DNA of 64,000 bases from positions 4,888 to 68,887 of the forward strand of contig CAJUMW010000010.1 in the NCBI GenBank assembly GCA_910587625.1. Reading direction: 5' to 3'. This document shows, one piece after another, positions 42,201-50,205 of this stretch (position 1 is its first letter; each line of letters starts with the position of its first letter). Below the pieces are notes generated by a model. It was not told the DNA's origin. It saw only the letters and a list, made by a program, of their open reading frames with translations, and did not search any database. A program made the translations under genes and the position numbers. The stretch comes from an uncultured Christensenellaceae bacterium (GTDB lineage Bacteria; Bacillota; Clostridia; Christensenellales; Borkfalkiaceae).

Positions 42201-42780
42201 ATCCTACTATTTTAAAATTGCCCGAATCGACGTTTTGAATGCGCGAGTTGATATTTTCTAAGATGTACGAACAAATTCCCTCTGAAATTATTTCCGCCAT
42301 TTTATAGATTATATTTAACCTTGTTGCCGAAAACAGAGAGTAATTGAATACCGAGTGTTCGGCTACAATTCCCATTACAGAGATATCTCCGACCTTCGAA
42401 AGCTTTTTGTTTGCTCCGCTGCCCGGCTTGATTGCGCCCTTGGCAAGCCGAATAAGCCCTATATCTCCTGCAAGTCCCACCGCAGCGTCGACGGCTATTA
42501 TGGGGCTTGACGGGTGGGTCTGCCTTAAAAACTCGTTCATATACTTGACTTCGTGAGCTGTTATCGGCTTTGCAAGAGTACCGTAGACGTAACAATTTAA
42601 ATTTTTTAATTTTTCTTTAAGCTTGGTTCCCGTAACGGGGCCCAAACTGTCCCCGACCGACAAATCGCTCCCTATACAGAGAATGACGGGATTGGCATTG
42701 TTTGCTGCAAGCATCTTTTTGAGCGCCAGACAAATTCCTTCGGGTGCAAGCGCATTATATAAATTAAACGAATAGTCCAT
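42199..42780 (-). CDS. yyaC: YyaC-family spore protein (DUF1256)
   Basis: The 193-residue protein starts at the ATG at 42780 (AGG upstream). It has LCIGSDLSVGDSLGPVTGTKL-like segments and AVDAAVGLAGDIGLI, with KPGSGANKKLSKVGD, the pattern of the YyaC family related to the germination protease GPR and hydrogenase-maturation fold. In Bacillus yyaC lies beside parB near the origin, and here it lies beside the origin too. Its precise role in spores is not settled. Confidence 0.8.
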   Translation of the reverse strand: MDYSFNLYNALAPEGICLALKKMLAANNANPVILCIGSDLSVGDSLGPVTGTKLKEKLKNLNCYVYGTLAKPITAHEVKYMNEFLRQTHPSSPIIAVDAAVGLAGDIGLIRLAKGAIKPGSGANKKLSKVGDISVMGIVAEHSVFNYSLFSATRLNIIYKMAEIISEGICSYILENINSRIQNVDSGNFKIVG

Positions 42781-42955
42781 AAAAACCTCGGGTAAATTAT
42801 TGACGCCCCGTCTGTAAATTATAATCAAAACGCCGCAATTTAGTTAATTTTATTTTTTATAAGCCTTTAAAACGGCATGCGCTTCAATTTATCAATAGCG
42901 CGAAAATTTATTGCACCCGTAAAAAAGGTCAATGCTGATTAAGATTTGCACAATT

Positions 42956-43174
42956 TTATCCACAATTTAACATTTTATCCACAATAAGATAAGGGGTAAA
43001 GTAATATAAATGTCACATTTTATCCACTAAAATAGCAAACACTAAGGGTAATCGAACGATTTTCGGAAAATTTTGAAAAAAACCTCGGATAATTGTCCAC
43101 AATGATTTTTAATAAATCATAAAAATTGCTTAATTTTATTCACAAAATCCAAAAGTTATCAACATTTATCCACA
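42956..43174. other. Chromosomal replication origin (oriC), DnaA-box cluster
   Basis: Three perfect TTATCCACA boxes (42956-42964, 42975-42983, 43166-43174) and four one-mismatch boxes (43020, 43093, 43136, 43156) lie within 220 bases. All are in one orientation, in a 700-base gene-free AT-rich region (42781-43498). The very AT-rich stretch 43260-43480 could be the unwinding element. parS sites and parAB adjoin it, which supports an origin. Confidence 0.85.
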
Positions 43175-43197
43175 ACAGTTCAAAATCAAGCGTTCCG

Positions 43198-43213
43198 CGT
43201 TTCACGTGAAACA
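43198..43213. other. parS centromere site, near-consensus
   Basis: The palindrome GTTTCACGTGAAAC matches the bacterial parS consensus in 15 of 16 positions. It lies 24 bases from the last DnaA box. ParB, encoded at 46394, should load here. Confidence 0.9.
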
Positions 43214-43240
43214 GTATCAATGTCAAAAAATTTGGGTGAA

Positions 43241-43256
43241 TGTTTCATATGAAACA
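43241..43256. other. parS-like variant site
   Basis: TGTTTCATATGAAACA is a perfect palindrome that differs from parS only in the central CG, which is TA here. It may be a weaker ParB site or one for a Noc-like paralogue (none in the window). Confidence 0.5.
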
Positions 43257-43414
43257 TTTTTTAAGATAAATTACATAGGGCGCATTGATATTTTTTGCTC
43301 AATTAAGGCAAATTTTTATTCAAACCTTAATTTGTTAAACGGTAAAAAGCAGTCAAAAACCCTGTGAAAAACAGATAAAATTTTCTAAAAATCGAAACTT
43401 CTTTTTTTAAATAG

Positions 43415-43443
43415 TTGAAATGTTTGAAAGTATATGTTAAAAT
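43415..43443 (+). promoter_or_regulatory. Promoter of ftsH
   Basis: TTGAAA (43415-43420), 17 bases, TAAAAT (43438-43443), preceded by TGT as an extended -10. Confidence 0.65.
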
Positions 43444-43498
43444 TAATATCAGACGTATATTATATAGTTATATTATAAGGTAACACAAGGAGATTATT

Positions 43499-45541
43499 TT
43501 GAGTAAAAAAGGTAAAATTATACTCGGAACGATTGTATTTTTGTTGATTGCCGCATTTGTAGTAATTATGATTACTATGAATTTGAGCGGCGGCGCAAAG
43601 ATTACAACTTCGCAATTTAACAGCTATGTCGAGAACGCACAGTATGTAAACAAGGACGGTACTGTAAAAGAAAACGTAACTGCCGAGGAATTGGCCAAAG
43701 TCGGGCTGCATGTGTTGGACGGTAAAGTCTATAACAGCGATGACAAACCCGTGGTTGCAATTTGGAAAGTTGAAGTAGACGCCTATCAATTTACGGGTTA
43801 TACTTATGACAGCGAGCGCGACAGATTGGTGCGTGCGTACTACTGCTACGGACCTACGTTGCACTCGGCTGAAGGCAGAGAATATCTCGAAATATGGTCG
43901 GCATACGGCGTTGACGTAGATATGTCTAACCCCAACTCGGGCAATTGGATGTCTACCGCATTCAGCGTTTTATCGCTGGTTGCAGTGTGCGTAGTGTTCT
44001 TTTTGATAATCCGTTCGTCGATGGGCGGCGGAAGCAAGATGACGAGCTTCGCAAAGACAAAGGCTCGCGTGACAACAAATATAAAGGTGCGTTTCGACGA
44101 CGTTGCGGGTGCGGAGGAAGAAAAAGTCGAGCTTGCCGAGATTGTCGAGTTCCTGCGCCAACCTAAAAAGTTCTCCGATTTGGGAGCGCGTATCCCTAAG
44201 GGTGTATTATTGATCGGCCCTCCGGGAACGGGTAAAACATTGTTTGCCAAAGCTGTTGCCGGAGAGGCAGGCGTGCCTTTCTTCTCGGTTTCGGGTTCGG
44301 ATTTCGTGGAAATGTATGTGGGCGTGGGTGCTTCGCGTGTGCGCGACTTATTTGAGATGGCAAAGAAAAACCAGCCCTGCATTATATTTATAGATGAAAT
44401 AGACGCGGTTGGCCGACACCGTGGCGCAGGACTTGGCGGCGGCAACGATGAACGCGAACAGACGTTAAACCAGATACTTGTACAGATGGACGGTTTCGAG
44501 TCCAACGACGGAGTTATAGTCATGGCGGCAACAAACCGCTCTGACATTCTCGACCCGGCGTTGACCCGTCCCGGACGTTTCGACAGACAGGTCTTTGTTC
44601 ATCTTCCCGACGTCAGAGGCAGAGAACAGATATTAAAGGTACACGCGCGCAATAAACCGCTTGCCCCCGACGTCAATTTTAAGACGGTTGCCCGTCTTAC
44701 GGCAGGGTTTTCGGGCGCGGACCTTGCAAACGTTTTGAACGAGGCGGCTATCCTTGCTGCCCGTGCGGATAAAAAGTTTATTACCAACGCCGAACTATTT
44801 GAAAGTATCGATAAAGTGGAAATGGGCCCTGCAAAGAAAAGCAAGCTTGTAACCGAGCCCGAAAAGCGGCTTACGGCTTTTCATGAAGCCGGACACGCGA
44901 TTTTGGCAAAGCTTTGTAAAAACTGCGACCCAGTTCACGAAGTAACTATAATTCCCCGCGGAAGTGCGGGCGGATATACGATGATGCGACCCGAATCCGA
45001 CAGACAGACATATTCAAGGAATTTTATGCTTGACGAAATTTGTATGAGTCTTGGCGGACGCGTGGCGGAGGAGCTTGTAATAAAGGATATTTCTTCGGGT
45101 GCGTCTATGGATATCAAGCAGGCAACCAAGTTTGCGAGATCGATGGTTTCGGAGCTTGGTATGAGTGAGAAATTGGGGCTTGTATGTTACAGCGATGATT
45201 CGCAGCCTATGTTCATCGGCAGAGATATGGCAACCCAAAACGCTTATTCGGACGAAACGGCTAAGCTCATCGACGACGAAGTACGCGACATAATTAATAC
45301 CCAACACGAACGTGCAAGAAAGCTTTTGACCGAAAACAGGTCCATTCTAGATAATATGGCAAGGGTACTTTTGGAACGCGAAACCATTTATACCGACGAA
45401 GTGGATATGCTTATGGACGGCAAGTCATACGAAGAAGTAATCAAATATTTGGACGACAACGAAAAGAATCATGCCGAAAATCCTTTTAAAAGATTTTCAG
45501 GCAGCGAGAGCGAAACACCCGATAACGGCGAAAATTCGTAG
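43499..45541 (+). CDS. ftsH: ATP-dependent zinc metalloprotease FtsH
   Basis: The 680-residue protein starts at a TTG with AAGGAG 6 bases upstream. It has a first membrane helix (about 8-28), an outer domain of about 120 residues, a second helix (about 155-175), and the AAA module with Walker [14 protein letters not shown] and Walker [12 protein letters not shown]. The arginine finger region is [11 protein letters not shown] and the zinc motif FHEAGHAIL. It degrades unstable membrane and soluble proteins. It lies between oriC and parA, an unusual place for it; the acidic tail after residue 650 is short. Confidence 0.97.
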   Translation: MSKKGKIILGTIVFLLIAAFVVIMITMNLSGGAKITTSQFNSYVENAQYVNKDGTVKENVTAEELAKVGLHVLDGKVYNSDDKPVVAIWKVEVDAYQFTGYTYDSERDRLVRAYYCYGPTLHSAEGREYLEIWSAYGVDVDMSNPNSGNWMSTAFSVLSLVAVCVVFFLIIRSSMGGGSKMTSFAKTKARVTTNIKVRFDDVAGAEEEKVELAEIVEFLRQPKKFSDLGARIPKGVLLIGPPGTGKTLFAKAVAGEAGVPFFSVSGSDFVEMYVGVGASRVRDLFEMAKKNQPCIIFIDEIDAVGRHRGAGLGGGNDEREQTLNQILVQMDGFESNDGVIVMAATNRSDILDPALTRPGRFDRQVFVHLPDVRGREQILKVHARNKPLAPDVNFKTVARLTAGFSGADLANVLNEAAILAARADKKFITNAELFESIDKVEMGPAKKSKLVTEPEKRLTAFHEAGHAILAKLCKNCDPVHEVTIIPRGSAGGYTMMRPESDRQTYSRNFMLDEICMSLGGRVAEELVIKDISSGASMDIKQATKFARSMVSELGMSEKLGLVCYSDDSQPMFIGRDMATQNAYSDETAKLIDDEVRDIINTQHERARKLLTENRSILDNMARVLLERETIYTDEVDMLMDGKSYEEVIKYLDDNEKNHAENPFKRFSGSESETPDNGENS

Positions 45542-45575
45542 TTTGAATTGATTGACGGAAATACTTAAGTTTAGA

Positions 45576-45591
45576 TGTTTCCCGTGAAACT
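45576..45591. other. parS-like site upstream of parA
   Basis: TGTTTCCCGTGAAACT matches parS in 14 of 16 positions. It lies 22 bases before the parA start, where ParB binding could also repress parAB. Confidence 0.7.
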
Positions 45592-45612
45592 TTATGAAAA
45601 GAGCAGGGTAGT

Positions 45613-46374
45613 ATGGGTAAGATAATATCATTTACCAATAAAAAAGGCGGAGTCGGCAAGACGACAACCGCAATAAATATGGCTGCATACTGTGCCGATT
45701 TTGGCAAAAAAGTGCTGCTTGTGGATATAGATTCGCAGGGTAATGCCACTACGGGGCTTGGATTTTCCAAAAGCGCACTAAAAAAATCGGTATATAATGT
45801 GCTTATCGATGACGATTTGGTGTCTACAAACGTTTTGCCTACGCAGGTTAAACTGTTTGACATTCTCCCGGCAAACGTCGATTTGTCGGGAGCCGAAGTC
45901 GACCTCGTGTACAAGAAGAACAGAGAGCGTATTTTAAAAAACGCGTTGGACAAGGTAAAAAACGATTACGACTACATATTTATAGACTGTCCGCCGTCGC
46001 TCGGTCTTTTGACTATTAACGCCTGGGTCGCGTCCGACTCGATAATTATTCCGTTGCAGAGCGAATATTACGCCTTGGAGGGTGTTAGCCAGCTTATGAA
46101 TACCATTGCAATGGTTAAACAGCATTTAAACCCCCAACTTCAGATAGAGGGGGTTGTTATCACTATGTACGACGGCAGGGCGTTGATTGCAAGACAGATT
46201 ACCGCCGAAATTAAGAAATTTTTCAAAAAGAAACTGTACGAAATTATTATTCCGCGCAATATAAGGCTTGCGGAAGCACCCAGCCACGGCGTGCCTATTT
46301 TGTTACATGACCCGAAGTGTATGGGCGCAAGAGCGTACAAGGCGTTGACAGAAGAATTTTTGTCCAGACAATAA
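45613..46374 (+). CDS. parA: Chromosome-partitioning ATPase ParA (Soj)
   Basis: The 253-residue protein begins with the deviant Walker A motif KKGGVGKTT and has VDIDSQGNATTG and IDCPPSLGLLT. It is of the small chromosomal type without an N-terminal HTH. It binds DNA and moves ParB-parS complexes. In sporulating Firmicutes Soj also acts on DnaA. parB starts 19 bases downstream. Confidence 0.96.
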   Translation: MGKIISFTNKKGGVGKTTTAINMAAYCADFGKKVLLVDIDSQGNATTGLGFSKSALKKSVYNVLIDDDLVSTNVLPTQVKLFDILPANVDLSGAEVDLVYKKNRERILKNALDKVKNDYDYIFIDCPPSLGLLTINAWVASDSIIIPLQSEYYALEGVSQLMNTIAMVKQHLNPQLQIEGVVITMYDGRALIARQITAEIKKFFKKKLYEIIIPRNIRLAEAPSHGVPILLHDPKCMGARAYKALTEEFLSRQ

Positions 46375-46393
46375 GGAAAAAGAGAGGTAAGGT

Positions 46394-47305
46394 ATGGCAA
46401 AAGGATTAGGAAGAGGCATAGAATCTCTGTTTGAGGATACGGACGCAGCGTTTGAACGCGTCTATGAACACCGCAGTGCGTTCGATTATACCGAAGAAGA
46501 ACGCAAAAATGCCGAGGATATGGAGCTTATAAAAATCCACCCCAACCCCAATCAGCCGCGTAAGAACTTTGACGAGCAGGCGTTAAAGGAGCTTTCAGAC
46601 TCGATTAAAAAGCACGGCGTAATAATGCCTATCGTCGTAAACGACGAGGGTGACGGCTCGTATATGATTATTGCGGGAGAGAGGAGATACCGTGCCTGCA
46701 AGCTTGCCGGCGTAACCTCGATACCCGTTGTAATAAGAAAATATACCGCAAGGGAAATCAAAGAAATTTCGCTTATCGAAAACTTGCAGAGGGAGGATTT
46801 AAACCCCATAGAGGCGGCAACGGCAATGAAGCAGTTGATGGTCGACTATAAACTCACGCAGGACGAGCTTGCCGAGAGAATAGGCAAGTCCAGACCTGCC
46901 GTTGCAAACACATTGAGGCTTTTAAATCTTTGTCCCGAAGTAATCGAGCTTGTTTCCGAAGGTAAGCTTTCCGCAGGACATGCCCGCGCAATAGTGCCTA
47001 TGGCGGCGGAGGATCAGCTTGCGTTTGCGCGAGATACAGTCAAAAATCAATACTCCGTAAGAGAGCTTGAAAAGAAGGTGCGTGCGTTCAATATTCCGCC
47101 CGAAGTGTTGGAAGAGCGTAAAAAGAAAAAGCGCGCCCTTGCTTCAATCGAGCTTAAACAGCTTGTAGAGAGAATGCGGTTTGCGTTCAGAACGAAAGTA
47201 AGCCTTATAGGTAACGACAAGAAGGGACGTATATATATCGACTATTATTCACGCGACGATTTGGATAGAATTGCGGAGATACTCGACATAATCGATAAAC
47301 AATAA
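46394..47305 (+). CDS. parB: Chromosome-partitioning protein ParB (Spo0J)
   Basis: The 303-residue protein has the N-terminal CTPase domain with IHPNPNQPRKNFDEQ and IIAGERRYRACKLAG, then a central HTH (TQDELAERIGKSRPAVANTL) and a C-terminal dimerisation segment. It binds parS and spreads as a CTP-dependent clamp. It ends the parAB operon. Confidence 0.96.
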   Translation: MAKGLGRGIESLFEDTDAAFERVYEHRSAFDYTEEERKNAEDMELIKIHPNPNQPRKNFDEQALKELSDSIKKHGVIMPIVVNDEGDGSYMIIAGERRYRACKLAGVTSIPVVIRKYTAREIKEISLIENLQREDLNPIEAATAMKQLMVDYKLTQDELAERIGKSRPAVANTLRLLNLCPEVIELVSEGKLSAGHARAIVPMAAEDQLAFARDTVKNQYSVRELEKKVRAFNIPPEVLEERKKKKRALASIELKQLVERMRFAFRTKVSLIGNDKKGRIYIDYYSRDDLDRIAEILDIIDKQ

Positions 47306-47313
47306 ATAAAATG

Positions 47314-47350
47314 AATACAGGCGCGGAATTAATTCCGCGCCTGTATTTTA
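47314..47350. terminator. Bidirectional terminator between parB and ypeB
   Basis: A perfect 17-base-pair inverted repeat (47314-47330 with 47331-47347) with A and T flanks. Confidence 0.85.
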
Positions 47351-47371
47351 TATTAGCAGGTTTTTATCGGG

Positions 47372-49285
47372 TTACATAAGGGCTTTGCCCTGAGCCGTAC
47401 CTATAACGGTAAACACTTCGACTTCTTCACCCGTCTTTGCGTCAACGTAAATATAGTAGGTCGAACCGTCGTAAGTTCCCATAAACTCGTAGCAGAAAAC
47501 TTCTTCTCCGTTCGAGGGAATTACGCAAAGTCTTGACGTTTCAACCTCGAAGTTTTGGTTAAGCTTTTCCTGTGCTTCGCTTGTGGAGATGGCGGGGGAG
47601 GGCGCTTCGCGTTCAATGTGATTTAAAACGTAGCTGAGCCCTTCCATACCGGTAACTATACCGCGTTCTTCGCAAACTTTTACTTTGATGATGTCGGAAT
47701 AGAAAATTACGTCGTCATCTTCGTAAGCAAAGTTGAGGTTGCAGGTTGAACCGTTTTCGCTTGTCCAAACAGCTTTCATATCGTCAAAGCCGAGTTCTTC
47801 AAGGAAATCTTCGGCAATGTCAATACATCTTTCAACCGAGAAGTTTTTGTCGTTGCAGTCCTTGTAGCTGTTGAATTCAACTACTTTGCCGCCGAGCTTT
47901 GAAAGCTGAGCAGTCATTTCTCCGTCGTCGGTCGTGAGCACGATATTGTAGAGCGTGAGCTGTTCTGCCGAGGTTTCTCCCGTGCATCTTACGTCGTTGA
48001 GCTTATAGTCGTTGAAATATTCCCTTGCAAGCTCTTCTGCGCGAGATGCGGTAATTTCTCCCAAACCTTCAAGGTTTTTAGCCGTCACTTTGTCAATGTT
48101 TTCGGCAAAGGGACCGTCGTGAATTTCCTTGGGCGTCTCTATTGTGGTGTTCTGAATGTTGTCGAACGAGCTGTAAACGAAGGAGTCTGTGTTGCCCTTC
48201 ATTGCGCTAATCATATCTTTTTCGGTACAGTTTGCGCATAGCTCGTTTATCATCTTTTTGAGTTCGAGATTTGTTCTATACATATGCTCGATAGTAGCGA
48301 CCTGGCTGTCGGTAAGCGTTTCGCCGCGGGCAACCGAATAGAGCATACTCTGCGCGCTGTCACCCATCTTGTTTACAAACGAAGTGAGGTATTCGGTAAG
48401 CTGGGTTTCAAAGGGCAAACGCTCTAAAATAACTTCGGCCATTTCGCTCTCTATGGCAATCTGAGAGAGAAGTTTGACCTGTTCGTTCTGCGAGTTGGAA
48501 ATGCGCGCCTTGGCAAGGTTTGTGTCAAGGTTGTCTACTATGGAATTGAGTTCGTAAACCGACTCGGTGTGCATAGTGCTCATCTGCGCTTCCATACCGT
48601 TCATATTCAACCAGCCGAACGTCAGCATCGTGCCGAGTGCGAGAGTAGTAACGCCAAGCGAAATAACCGCTGCAAGCCAGCCGCCGAAGCCGGGAGCATG
48701 CCTTTTGTCGTTTTTAGCGGCGCGTTTTTCAGCACGCACCTTCAAACGGTGTTCGCGTTTAGCGCGCTTTTCCGCAAGCGCAGCTTCCCTTTTTGCAACG
48801 TGCGCCTCGACTCTTGCTCTGCGCTCCTCTTGCTTACGCTCGATACGAGCTTCCTTGCTTTCGTGCTTGAGCATATCGCGGCGTTCGCGTCTTTTTTCCT
48901 TGCGCTCTGCGCGCGCTTGCTTGGAGGCTTCTATTCTGTCAAGCCTCTTTTGTTTCGCTTCAAGCTTTTTTTCAAGTCTTCTCTGTTTTTTCTCGGCGCG
49001 TATTTTCATTGCCTGAATTTTTTTCTGTTCGCGAGCTGCCTTTTTTGCGCTTATCGCTTTTTGTTTTGCAACTTTCTTGTCGCTCTTTGCCTTGGACTTG
49101 CCGGAAGTCTTGACGTTATTATTTGTGTTGTTGGTTTTACTTACGTTTGAACGGGTGGTTTTCTTTGCGCCGGTGGAAGAGGCGGACTTGGTCACGTTCT
49201 TCTTTGCCGTAGTCTTTTTCGTAGTATTCTTGCGTGTAAGGTTTTCCGCTTTCTGCGTTCCGCTTGATAATTCTTTCTTACTCAT
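47372..49285 (-). CDS. ypeB: YpeB-like germination protein with long basic N-terminal extension
   Basis: The 637-residue protein has about 205 cytoplasmic residues extremely rich in Lys, Arg, Ala and Glu, one membrane helix (about 209-230, WLAAVISLGVTTLALGTM), and an outer part resembling YpeB. That part has a helical domain and then PepSY-type repeats, including AEELAREYFND and a final DAKTGEEVEVF. YpeB is required for the stability and localisation of the spore-cortex hydrolase SleB. Bacillus YpeB has only a short N-terminus, so the extension is unusual. It follows sleB by 9 bases. Confidence 0.8.
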   Translation of the reverse strand: MSKKELSSGTQKAENLTRKNTTKKTTAKKNVTKSASSTGAKKTTRSNVSKTNNTNNNVKTSGKSKAKSDKKVAKQKAISAKKAAREQKKIQAMKIRAEKKQRRLEKKLEAKQKRLDRIEASKQARAERKEKRRERRDMLKHESKEARIERKQEERRARVEAHVAKREAALAEKRAKREHRLKVRAEKRAAKNDKRHAPGFGGWLAAVISLGVTTLALGTMLTFGWLNMNGMEAQMSTMHTESVYELNSIVDNLDTNLAKARISNSQNEQVKLLSQIAIESEMAEVILERLPFETQLTEYLTSFVNKMGDSAQSMLYSVARGETLTDSQVATIEHMYRTNLELKKMINELCANCTEKDMISAMKGNTDSFVYSSFDNIQNTTIETPKEIHDGPFAENIDKVTAKNLEGLGEITASRAEELAREYFNDYKLNDVRCTGETSAEQLTLYNIVLTTDDGEMTAQLSKLGGKVVEFNSYKDCNDKNFSVERCIDIAEDFLEELGFDDMKAVWTSENGSTCNLNFAYEDDDVIFYSDIIKVKVCEERGIVTGMEGLSYVLNHIEREAPSPAISTSEAQEKLNQNFEVETSRLCVIPSNGEEVFCYEFMGTYDGSTYYIYVDAKTGEEVEVFTVIGTAQGKALM

Positions 49286-49294
49286 TTAATCCTC

Positions 49295-50029
49295 CTAAAT
49301 TGCAAAGATGTGTTTGCCTATTGTCGTAACCGTCTTTCTGCTGAAAATCCACGAGCTTGTCGCAACTGCCGGATTGTAGTAGTAGAGGCAGCCGTAAGTG
49401 GGGTCCCAACCGTTCATTGCGTCCTGAGCCGCGTTCATTGCCGTCTTGTCGGGGGAAAGGTTTATCTGTCCGTCCGTTACAGCCGTAAACGCGTTCTTCT
49501 GATAAATTACGCCCGATATGGAGTTGGGGAACTTTGACGACGCCACGCGGTTTAATACGACCGCGCCGACAGCTACCTGACCCGTATAACTTTCGCCGCG
49601 AGCTTCTGCGTAGATACATTTTGCCAAAAGATACAAGTCGGAATTGGTGTAATTGGAGTTTGTCTGCGCGTTGCCGTTATTTTCAAGCGCCTTGACCGAG
49701 TCGTTCATACCCAGCGCAGCAAAAGTCGATTTACCTGCAATTCCGTCGGGAGTAAGACCGTTTTTGCGTTGGAAATACTTTACCGCTTCAACCGTCTGCT
49801 TGCCGTAGATGCCGTCTACCGAACCCGAGTAGTAGCCCCATTGTTTGAGCCTTCTTTGTAACTCTTTGACTTCGCCGCCCGTCGCACCCTGCTTTAAAAC
49901 GGCAGTCTGAACGTAAGGCGCAAAAGCAAAGTCGTTTTCGTTTGTTTGACCTAAATTGAATAATACGCCCGTTGCGCACGCTACCGAAGCCGCAAGCGTA
50001 ACCGCGCCTATTCTAAGTGCTTTTTTCAT
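49295..50029 (-). CDS. sleB: Spore cortex-lytic enzyme SleB
   Basis: The 244-residue protein has a signal peptide (about 1-30), a peptidoglycan-binding domain (about 48-108, with LQRRLKQWGYYSGSVDGIYG) and a C-terminal Hydrolase_2 domain with CIYAEARGESYTGQ. The first Glu there matches the catalytic Glu of SleB lytic transglycosylases. It breaks cortex peptidoglycan containing muramic lactam during germination. It heads the sleB-ypeB operon behind a sigma-G-like promoter. Confidence 0.92.
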   Translation of the reverse strand: MKKALRIGAVTLAASVACATGVLFNLGQTNENDFAFAPYVQTAVLKQGATGGEVKELQRRLKQWGYYSGSVDGIYGKQTVEAVKYFQRKNGLTPDGIAGKSTFAALGMNDSVKALENNGNAQTNSNYTNSDLYLLAKCIYAEARGESYTGQVAVGAVVLNRVASSKFPNSISGVIYQKNAFTAVTDGQINLSPDKTAMNAAQDAMNGWDPTYGCLYYYNPAVATSSWIFSRKTVTTIGKHIFAI

Positions 50030-50093
50030 TTTTCCTCCTTAGCTTCGCCATGCGGCGAGCGTTATGTCCTGCGGAATTCTCCGCCGTTGCAAT

Positions 50094-50123
50094 TATTATG
50101 AATAAAAGTAAAAAAGTTATGCA
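50094..50123 (-). promoter_or_regulatory. Sigma-G-type (forespore) promoter of sleB-ypeB
   Basis: On the minus strand TGCATA (50123-50118) and CATAATA (50100-50094) are 17 bases apart, fitting the known sigma-G consensus. Bacillus sleB is also a sigma-G gene. Confidence 0.7.
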
Positions 50124-50163
50124 ACAATCGATTTGAAATTTAAGTGTGCTTTAAAACAAAATA

Positions 50164-50197
50164 GCCCCCTGCCGTAAACCATACGGCAGGGGGGGGG
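50164..50197 (-). terminator. Terminator of the DUF262 operon
   Basis: A GC-rich stem (about 50164-50176 with 50182-50194) is followed on the minus strand by ATTTTGTTTT. A run of eight or nine G residues is part of the stem. Confidence 0.75.
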
Positions 50198-50205
50198 TGC
50201 ATTTT

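Noticed and set aside
50184..50198. Run of G residues as a second phase-variation tract
   Set aside because: It lies in a terminator stem downstream of a gene, not in a coding region or promoter spacer.
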